A stretch of 64,000 bases of DNA from a virus, in the IMG/VR virus record IMGVR_UViG_3300017989_000003, positions 91,387 through 155,386 of that record. One strand, written 5' to 3'. Every line of letters begins with the position of its first letter. The stretch's first letter is position 1. The position numbers and the translations under genes are program-made. Of this stretch, positions 58,031 to 64,000 are shown piece after piece. The notes below the pieces were generated by a model. The model saw only the letters and a list, made by a program, of their open reading frames with translations, was not told where the DNA came from and made no database searches.

Positions 58031-59467
58031 ATGACTGCACTACTATTGAAAGAGCTTCAAAGTGATTTTGTCGATTTTAGCGAGTCCATATCCAAGACTA
58101 TATCTGAGTCTATCGCTGAATCTGCAAAAAATTTAGAAGAAGCTAGAAAAAAAAGAAAAGCGTTTGTAGTATCCTGGACTAAAATTGCTAAGCAGCGTCG
58201 AAAAGGTGGTTTAACCACTAGACTGTTGCGTGCCCAAATTATGAAGCAGCGAAGGCGTTATAGAGGAAGAACTGGTAGGCGTGGTTTCTTTTTACGTATG
58301 CGTCCAAAGCTAATTCGTAATTTGCGTAAGGCTATGCGTGCGTCAGCACGTATAAAAGCTGTACGTCACAGGCGGTGGACTATGCGCAGAGCTGGCTCTA
58401 TTATAAAACGCTTTCAGAAGATGGGCGGTATCGAAAAGTTCACGGGTAGAGCTAGAATTCGCCGTAAGAAAGTAGTTGCTGCCACACCTAAAACGCCTAA
58501 AACTCCAACTGCCCCAATTAGGAAAATAAGTATTGCATCTTATCGTCCTAAGAAGAAAAAGAAACGACTCGCTGCTAGTCACTTTTACGGCATATCGCCA
58601 ATCGTGTCAGAGGCATTTATTTCTGATTCTTCAAGGGGTGATGTCAGCAAAGAGGATATGCTAACGTTTGTTACGATTGAATCTGAGACTGTTGAGAATC
58701 CACTGTTTCCAATAGCATTTACTGTAGCTAGCATGATTGAAGAGTCGGACTGTCAGGATAAATTCTTTGATGCTGATATTATCGACGATTCTATCTATCT
58801 GTATTTTGACGAGATGTCAGAATCTGAGTTAGAAACTACAGAAGAAGTTCTGAAGAACATCGGTGACTATGACTTACTAGTTAAGCATGGCGACAAGATG
58901 GATGACGTTACAGTTTCTGATTTTAATGTGTTCTCAATTGTTCCGTCTGAGGATGTTACTGGTTCTGTTATCGAAGATATAGTTGGCTCGGAGGAAGAGT
59001 ATGTTGAAGAAGCTGAGAGAGACGCTAACACAGATGACTACTCTATGTTACTTGTTCTCGAAAAAGCTTTGGATGAATGCTTGTACGACGAAGATATTGA
59101 TGATAAAATAGAACAGAACGGATTAAAGACGATTGAGGAAAGTGTACCAGATGACTTCGTTGACGAGGGTATTTTAGACTTGGACGTAAGTGAGGTTACT
59201 GGTCTTGAGGATGTCGAGCTTGTTGTTGACGAAAAGTACTGGAGTGCTGCTGTTACCGACAAAGCTAAATGGCATCCACCTGCGGGGTTGTTTGCGAAAG
59301 GTTCTTCTGATAAAATAGCTTCGGTGTTGAAGAAGGCTAGCAAGAACCTAAAACAGGCTATGTCGCGGCTCAACTTTATGGTTAATAGAGCAGACCCCAA
59401 AGAATCTAGGGATTCTGTTTGGAATGACGCTAAAAGTAAGTTGAGGAAACTTTTTAAGAAAGATTAA
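58031..59467 (+). CDS. Head-region protein with basic N-terminus and DUF3175-like C-terminus
   Basis: Predicted 478-residue protein. Residues about 40-190 are extremely Arg/Lys-rich, 200-400 strongly acidic. The last 70 (WHPPAGLFAKGSSDKIASVL ... MSRLNFMVNRADP ... LRKLF) resemble DUF3175-type phage domains. The charge pattern suits a DNA- or scaffold-contacting head protein, perhaps cut during maturation. AAGGA ribosome site. Confidence 0.7.
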   Translation: MTALLLKELQSDFVDFSESISKTISESIAESAKNLEEARKKRKAFVVSWTKIAKQRRKGGLTTRLLRAQIMKQRRRYRGRTGRRGFFLRMRPKLIRNLRKAMRASARIKAVRHRRWTMRRAGSIIKRFQKMGGIEKFTGRARIRRKKVVAATPKTPKTPTAPIRKISIASYRPKKKKKRLAASHFYGISPIVSEAFISDSSRGDVSKEDMLTFVTIESETVENPLFPIAFTVASMIEESDCQDKFFDADIIDDSIYLYFDEMSESELETTEEVLKNIGDYDLLVKHGDKMDDVTVSDFNVFSIVPSEDVTGSVIEDIVGSEEEYVEEAERDANTDDYSMLLVLEKALDECLYDEDIDDKIEQNGLKTIEESVPDDFVDEGILDLDVSEVTGLEDVELVVDEKYWSAAVTDKAKWHPPAGLFAKGSSDKIASVLKKASKNLKQAMSRLNFMVNRADPKESRDSVWNDAKSKLRKLFKKD

Positions 59468-59526
59468 ATTTCCAAATATCTGAAGAAGATGAATGTTTAA
59501 GCTAGATTGTAGCTCTGGCGAATAAG

Positions 59527-59691
59527 TTGATTGATTGTTGGTTTTGTGGCTTGGTAGCCGAGGAGTATACGCCTAATTGTGAGGCTTACTCTGACGAAAA
59601 ATATGAGCATGTAGAGGTTACAATATGTCAACGAACTTCACAAAAAAAGACACATACGCGTTTAACGGTGCTGGTTCAGCCTATCCTGTAG
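59527..59691 (+). CDS. Possible small zinc-ribbon frame (doubtful)
   Basis: A TTG-started frame reads LIDCWFCGLVAEEYTPNCEA, then YEHVEVTIC, like small phage zinc ribbons, but it has no clear ribosome site and overlaps the next gene by 67 bases in another frame. May be a decayed gene. Confidence 0.3.
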   Translation: MIDCWFCGLVAEEYTPNCEAYSDEKYEHVEVTICQRTSQKKTHTRLTVLVQPIL

Positions 59692-60002
59692 TGCCCTCAC
59701 TTTCGTTTAAGATGAACGATACTGGTTTACTCAGCGGTAAGGTAATAAACTACGGACGTGAGAATTATTACCCTACACCTGTTACTGGTAATGACTTGTT
59801 CTTCAAGATTCAGGACAGTGCAGATGGCGTAGCATGGGCTGATGTGACTTTGAACGGCACTGTAAACTTCCAGGTTAAGCCAAAGGGAGAGGTTAACTTC
59901 TTTGGTAATGTTAGACAATACTGGCGTGTTCTTGCCTACGGTAATGCCGAAGGTGAGATGGAAGTTGGTATTGACGAAACTCTGGACTTGGTTAAAATTT
60001 AG
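59625..60002 (+). CDS. Small structural protein of the head cluster
   Basis: Predicted 125-residue beta-sandwich-like protein (LSFKMNDTGLLSGKVINYGR, KIQDSADGVAWADVTLNG, YWRVLAYGNAEGEMEV). Could be a head decoration or head-tail protein; not identified. AGAGGT ribosome site. Confidence 0.7.
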   Translation: MSTNFTKKDTYAFNGAGSAYPVVPSLSFKMNDTGLLSGKVINYGRENYYPTPVTGNDLFFKIQDSADGVAWADVTLNGTVNFQVKPKGEVNFFGNVRQYWRVLAYGNAEGEMEVGIDETLDLVKI

Positions 60003-60017
60003 TAGGAGGAAACGTAA

Positions 60018-60314
60018 ATGTCTAACGGACAGACTGACGCTAGACTACAACAATTACGCAATAAACAGTACCCAGCTTATGTTAATAAAATGGCTGAAAT
60101 TATGAAAGTTCCGCCATATAGATTAATGCCTTTATGGGAAACTGTTTCAAGGGAGGTAGATGCAGCTCAGGAAGAGCAGTCCGTTTCTCATTTAACAGTC
60201 TATATTAAGACTTGTAAGGCGTTTAGGGAATTACTTATTACAAACAATCTTGTTAGCGCAAGAGCTGTGGAGAAGTATATAGATGCGCACCTTAAGACTA
60301 CCAGCGAATCTTAA
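60018..60314 (+). CDS. Small helical protein of the head cluster
   Basis: Predicted 98-residue protein, mostly helices; not recognised. AGGAGGAAACGT before the ATG. Overlaps the next gene by 32 bases. Confidence 0.65.
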   Translation: MSNGQTDARLQQLRNKQYPAYVNKMAEIMKVPPYRLMPLWETVSREVDAAQEEQSVSHLTVYIKTCKAFRELLITNNLVSARAVEKYIDAHLKTTSES

Positions 60315-60576
60315 AAAATTCTTGTATGTAATACTTGAAGGTGATTTTGAGGATGTGCGTATCATTATCCCTAAAATGCTGAAAGAAGTCGATACATATG
60401 TTGAAGACAGTGTGGTCATGTTTGACTATCTACTAGCGCAGTTTGACGATGACGAAGAATTCGTAAATCACTTACTGGCTGGGGTAGCAAACTTTAGAAG
60501 AGTACAACTCTTCCCAACAAAAAAGTGGTTCATACATATACCAGAAAATAACTATGGCAAAAACAACATTATGTGA
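60283..60576 (+). CDS. Small acidic protein of the head cluster
   Basis: Predicted 97-residue protein between two overlapping genes (32 and 23 bases). Acidic helices (VILEGDFEDVRIIIPKMLKE, LLAQFDDDEEFVNHLL). No clear ribosome site; translation may depend on coupling. Function unknown. Confidence 0.6.
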   Translation: MRTLRLPANLKKFLYVILEGDFEDVRIIIPKMLKEVDTYVEDSVVMFDYLLAQFDDDEEFVNHLLAGVANFRRVQLFPTKKWFIHIPENNYGKNNIM

Positions 60577-61960
60577 TACGTTTCCAACTACGTTCGAGCC
60601 TATACTTACAGAAGGTGAAAACTCACCAAAAAAATGGCGCGGTAAATTTGCGAAGGCTGGAGAGCCTACAAAGAATGGACGTGTCTATAGTCGTAAGCTA
60701 TGGGAGAACATAGTTAAAAGCGAAAATGTGCAGAGTAGGCTCTCTGGTGGTATGGTTGGTGTTATAAACCATCCATCTGATGGTGAAACTGATTTATTTA
60801 GGTCTGCTATTTCAACCTTTAAGTTGGATATAGACGCAGATGACTATGTGGTCGGTGAAGCTGTCATACTACCGACTCCAGGTGGCGCTTTGCTCGAAGG
60901 ATTATTGCGTTCTGGTACTAAAGTTGGAGTATCATCAAGAGGCAGGGGAACTGTTGACGATAACGGTAATGTCAACGAAGACTACGTATTAGTTGCATTT
61001 GATGTCGTCGATAACCCAGCTGTTCCTGACGCTATCCCAGCGGTTTCTGAATCAACTAAAGTAAATAACGATAATACTCATAGGAGGAAACCAATGTCCG
61101 GAGCTTACGAGACACTTCTCCGAATTGAGAGTAGCATCGATGCGACCCTTTTTCTGATTGAGAGTGGGGAGTTTACACAGGAAACTGTTAACCCGCTATC
61201 CCAATTACTTGAGGGGACATTGAAGGAGCTTGGTGGTTTGCTTTCTGAAGACGATAAGAATTCGCTGGTATCGCCTCTTGTCGTCAATCTTTATAACCGA
61301 ATTACCGAAGCTCGTTCTATTCTCAAAAGAGGACCCAAACCAAAAGCGACTAAAGACAAAACCACTGGAGATGCTACTGTAGCTGAAGGTGACGTGCCGC
61401 ATGTTGATTTAGCATCTCTTAAGAAACCTGACGGTGCTAAAACGACAAGCGAGGATGACTCAACTGCTGCTAACAGTGATACTACTGGTGGTGACACGAA
61501 GCTTTCAGAGATGGAGCATGACAGCCTTGTCGCTTATTGCGAAGAGCTTGAAGAAGCTAATAAGTCTCTTGAAAAGAAGTACCAGGATTCCGTGTGGGCT
61601 CTCGAGGAGTTCAAGAATCGAAGCGCTAAGTCAGATGTTGACGAAGCGGTCGAAAAAGCTGTTAAAGATAATCCTTTCCTTGACGAATACAAAGATTTGC
61701 TTGGCGAATCTAGTTCCATTGAGGAAGTCAATAAGCTCGTTGAGCGGTTTATTAAATTGGCTAGCACTAACAAACCTGATGAAAATACTCAGAAACCTAA
61801 GCCAAACAGTGAACCGCTTCCAGGCTCTAAAACCTCAGTAACTGAGGATACAAATGTTGTCGAGAATGTGGATTCAGAAGGAACTGATGGTGATTCAGTG
61901 CTTGATTACGCCGACTTTTTTGTGGCTCTTGATGAAAGCACCAAACCAAAAGATAATTAA
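60554..61960 (+). CDS. Prohead maturation protease with C-terminal scaffold domain
   Basis: Predicted 468-residue protein. Residues about 1-175: KNGRVYSRKLWENIV, VGVINHPSDGETDLF (His of the active site), VGEAVILPTPGGALLEGLLR, SSRGRGTVDDNGNV, DVVDNPAVPDA. This is the herpesvirus-like/T4 gp21-type prohead protease. Residues 181-468 are an acidic coiled-coil scaffold domain. The scaffold part also has its own start at 61094. It cuts scaffold and capsid during head maturation. Confidence 0.85.
   Translation: MAKTTLCDTFPTTFEPILTEGENSPKKWRGKFAKAGEPTKNGRVYSRKLWENIVKSENVQSRLSGGMVGVINHPSDGETDLFRSAISTFKLDIDADDYVVGEAVILPTPGGALLEGLLRSGTKVGVSSRGRGTVDDNGNVNEDYVLVAFDVVDNPAVPDAIPAVSESTKVNNDNTHRRKPMSGAYETLLRIESSIDATLFLIESGEFTQETVNPLSQLLEGTLKELGGLLSEDDKNSLVSPLVVNLYNRITEARSILKRGPKPKATKDKTTGDATVAEGDVPHVDLASLKKPDGAKTTSEDDSTAANSDTTGGDTKLSEMEHDSLVAYCEELEEANKSLEKKYQDSVWALEEFKNRSAKSDVDEAVEKAVKDNPFLDEYKDLLGESSSIEEVNKLVERFIKLASTNKPDENTQKPKPNSEPLPGSKTSVTEDTNVVENVDSEGTDGDSVLDYADFFVALDESTKPKDN
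61094..61960 (+). CDS. Scaffold protein from an internal in-frame start
   Basis: ATG 61094 is in frame with the protease gene and has AGGAGG with 6-base spacing, one of the best ribosome sites in the window. It would give a 288-residue acidic coiled-coil protein (LSEMEHDSLVAYCEELEEAN onward) equal to the scaffold domain alone. Same logic as the lambda C/Nu3 pair. Predicted from sequence only. Confidence 0.65.
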   Translation: MSGAYETLLRIESSIDATLFLIESGEFTQETVNPLSQLLEGTLKELGGLLSEDDKNSLVSPLVVNLYNRITEARSILKRGPKPKATKDKTTGDATVAEGDVPHVDLASLKKPDGAKTTSEDDSTAANSDTTGGDTKLSEMEHDSLVAYCEELEEANKSLEKKYQDSVWALEEFKNRSAKSDVDEAVEKAVKDNPFLDEYKDLLGESSSIEEVNKLVERFIKLASTNKPDENTQKPKPNSEPLPGSKTSVTEDTNVVENVDSEGTDGDSVLDYADFFVALDESTKPKDN

Positions 61961-62022
61961 TCGCAGTTTATCTTCTGATTTACTTAATTAAAATGATTCT
62001 TACGATTAATTTCGGAGGAAGT

Positions 62023-63453
62023 ATGAAGCCTAAAGACATTGTAGAAGAAGGGCTAGAGCTAATTGAACTTCCAGTAAGTGAGGGTGGTTGGCGAGAATAC
62101 TTTGTAAGCGAAAACAAAGATGTCCAGAAGAAAATCCACATTCCTAACGAGCGCGTAAGAGCTTTGACAGCAATTATGTTGGAAAACCAACGTAATTTTA
62201 TTGAGGCTCTTGACGAGTCTACCAGACTTGCTAGAGTAGGTGGATTTATTGACTACATTTACCCGATGATTCGCGCGATATTCCCCAATCTTATAGCTCA
62301 CAGGTTGTGCTCTGTTCAGCCGTTACGTCAGGAAAATGGGCAGGTATTGTACCTGAATTTCGTGTACGGCTCGACGAAAGGCTCTGATTTTGTCAAGGGT
62401 CAACGTATGTTTGACACCATGACTGGTTATCCAAACTCTGCTGGTACGTATTCAAGTGAGCTTATTAACAATGAGCTCGTCGGTTCTGGTAATGGTATTC
62501 TTCTTGCATTCACCAACACGCTGATTTTCTATCCGCTCCGTCGTTCCAAAATTAGGGTTACACACACAGTTGGTGCTGTTGTTGTAACTGACGGTCGTGA
62601 TAATGGTAACGGTGTTATTTCTGGAACTAATATTGCTGCTGGTTCAACCATCAATTATGAAACAGGGGCTATTGTTCTTAATTTCACTGTTGCTCCAGAT
62701 AACTTGACTAACATATTGGTATCGTACGAATATGAGTCAGAAGTATCACCTACTTCTCCTCTTATCGATGTCAGTATTACGTCATCATCTATCCATGCAC
62801 AACGTCATGCGATTCGATTCCGTTACTCTATGGACGCTGGTTACGAGTATCGTGCTCAGTTTGGCGGCGATATTTCTGGTATCTTGCGTTCTGGAATGGC
62901 GGCTATAGTTGCTGCGGAAATTGACAGACGCTTAATCGAGAAAATGTGGACGGCGGCTGGTGCTGCTGTAGCTACATTCTCTAAAACTGTTCCTGGTGCT
63001 ATTAGTAGGGTTGAACATTACGGAGACGTAAAAGTTCCTATTAACGAAGCGGCAGAACAGATTTACGAGGATACACATCGCGGTGAGGTATCGTGGGCAA
63101 TTGTCGACTCTCAAGCAGCTGCTATTATTGAGTCTATCAAAGGTTTCGAAAAAATGGCTATGCCTAGGGGAGCCGTCGGTGCTTATCAAATGGGTACACT
63201 TAACGGCGTGCCGATTTACAAGGAACGTTACTTAGCTGCTCTGCCAGGTGCTTCTGCAAATGGTAATATCCTTGTTGGGTATAAAGGCGGAGATTTTATC
63301 GAAGCTGGCTTGATTTATGCTCCTTACCGTATGTTCTACTTTACACCAGAATATACGTTTGAGGATTTCTTGACTAGACGTGCTATGGCGTCGAAGTTTG
63401 GAATGAAGTTAGTAAACGGAAGAATGTTTAAGCGAATTAACATTACTCCGTAG
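62023..63453 (+). CDS. Major capsid protein (gp23-like)
   Basis: Predicted 476-residue protein. IYPMIRAIFPNLIAHRLCSV with QPLRQENGQVLYLNFVYG matches the start of T4 gp23-type HK97-fold capsid proteins; the C-terminal part (MAMPRGAVGAYQMGTLNGVP, IVGYKGG-like) also fits. The first 50-60 residues are probably removed by the protease. ATG 62023 follows GGAGGAAGT; the frame is open to 61993. Followed by a terminator, as expected for high expression. Confidence 0.88.
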   Translation: MKPKDIVEEGLELIELPVSEGGWREYFVSENKDVQKKIHIPNERVRALTAIMLENQRNFIEALDESTRLARVGGFIDYIYPMIRAIFPNLIAHRLCSVQPLRQENGQVLYLNFVYGSTKGSDFVKGQRMFDTMTGYPNSAGTYSSELINNELVGSGNGILLAFTNTLIFYPLRRSKIRVTHTVGAVVVTDGRDNGNGVISGTNIAAGSTINYETGAIVLNFTVAPDNLTNILVSYEYESEVSPTSPLIDVSITSSSIHAQRHAIRFRYSMDAGYEYRAQFGGDISGILRSGMAAIVAAEIDRRLIEKMWTAAGAAVATFSKTVPGAISRVEHYGDVKVPINEAAEQIYEDTHRGEVSWAIVDSQAAAIIESIKGFEKMAMPRGAVGAYQMGTLNGVPIYKERYLAALPGASANGNILVGYKGGDFIEAGLIYAPYRMFYFTPEYTFEDFLTRRAMASKFGMKLVNGRMFKRINITP

Positions 63454-63466
63454 TAAAATTATGGTA

Positions 63467-63503
63467 TAAAGGGGTTGGGATTATGGTTTTCAACCCCTTT
63501 TAC
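63467..63503 (+). terminator. Intrinsic terminator
   Basis: Stem AAAGGGGTTG (63468-63477) with CAACCCCTTT (63491-63500), 13-base loop, T-containing tail. Directly after the capsid gene. Confidence 0.85.
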
Positions 63504-63539
63504 CTAAATATTTAACTTGTTGAAACAGGAGGTCTTAGT

Positions 63540-64000
63540 ATGCTTCTTTACAACCCTACACCACATGCGGTTAATTTTCATGAGGGTCTTAAATCTCTGC
63601 GTGTCGAACCAATCGCAAAGATGTTTGACACTGCCACAGGCGCTATTAACGTCGGTATATTTATCGTGGATGTGCCTGACAATAACGCGAGGTTTAAGGA
63701 ATACGTCAAAATGCAGATGCTTGATAAGTTTCTTGTTAGTTCCTATAAGGGCAACAAGCCTTTACCTGTGTATTCAGTCGAAAGAGACGTGTTTTACGAA
63801 GTAGGAGCAGATAGCGGTAATGCACCTGTTCCGAAAAAAGTTAAAACGCGAAAGAAAGATGTTGCTGTAAAAGAGGAAGAAGAAGAAGTCGAGTTGGATG
63901 GAACTGATGAAGAAGTTGACGCTGATGGTGTGGACGATGAGGACGAGGATGAAGGCGCTGACGATGTTGATGATGAAGACGAAGGTGAAGAAGACGAAGA
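63540..64000 (+). CDS. Structural protein with acidic tail (partial, runs off window)
   Basis: Frame open from ATG 63540 (GGAGGTC upstream) to the window end, at least 153 codons. Begins MLLYNPTPHAVNFHEGLKSL, has an alpha/beta core to about residue 95, a basic hinge (KKVKTRKK), then a long Asp/Glu repeat tail. Head-cluster position suggests a virion protein. The 3' end is outside the window. Confidence 0.75.
   Translation, partial: MLLYNPTPHAVNFHEGLKSLRVEPIAKMFDTATGAINVGIFIVDVPDNNARFKEYVKMQMLDKFLVSSYKGNKPLPVYSVERDVFYEVGADSGNAPVPKKVKTRKKDVAVKEEEEEVELDGTDEEVDADGVDDEDEDEGADDVDDEDEGEEDE

Noticed and set aside
1-64000. UGA used as a sense codon genome-wide
   Set aside because: Long genes (reductase, fibres, capsid, methyltransferase) have no internal UGA, and several genes use UGA as a real stop overlapping the next ATG.

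Overview
The window is a piece of an AT-rich tailed-bacteriophage genome, probably a large (jumbo-type) phage. Evidence for a virion genome: a prohead protease with a nested scaffold start and a gp23-like major capsid protein (60.5-63.5 kb), and a 20-kb block of adhesins with parallel beta-helix and LamG-like domains (23.6-44.2 kb). Promoters fit the sigma70 consensus and most genes have strong Shine-Dalgarno (SD) sites, so the host is a bacterium using both; the sequence does not identify it. Terminase, portal, DNA polymerase and lysis genes are not seen here.

Layout. (1) 0-8.5 kb, plus strand: small accessory genes, several with zinc-binding cysteines, separated by terminators, a conserved promoter and a dispersed 12-bp repeat, ending with a sigma factor and a large low-complexity protein. 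(2) 8.6-10.7 kb: non-coding sequence and an IS605-type element with intact tnpB and a truncated tnpA. (3) 10.7-23.4 kb, minus strand: a tightly packed operon-like run of small genes: YopX family, radical SAM, XRE regulator, histone-H1-like protein, DNA methyltransferase. It also holds decayed genes and three genes each cut by one in-frame UGA. (4) 23.6-44.2 kb, mostly plus: adhesin and fibre cluster, with a second TnpB element at the end of the first fibre gene and a minus-strand block at 26.7-28.5 kb. (5) 44.3-55.7 kb, mostly minus: metabolic and nucleic-acid genes: SpeD, acyl carrier protein, cold-shock protein, vWA-like protein, a class II ribonucleotide reductase with two inteins, a patatin-like lipase, a lipoprotein and RusA. 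(6) 55.8-58 kb: two plus-strand genes, a winged-helix protein and a non-coding region with iteron-like direct repeats and long inverted repeats (candidate origin). (7) 58-64 kb, plus: head morphogenesis.

How the parts fit. Fibre genes share an N-terminal module of about 65 residues, which suggests several receptor-binding proteins docking at the same kind of site. NrdJ, SpeD and RusA serve nucleotide supply, polyamines and DNA processing. ACP and the patatin-like lipase point to host lipids. Regulation appears to rest on sigma70-like promoters, a phage sigma factor, an XRE protein and several repeated non-coding elements. The most unusual signals are four small genes with a single in-frame UGA, two of them at conserved cysteine positions, and a 121-nt tRNA-like RNA lying among three of them.
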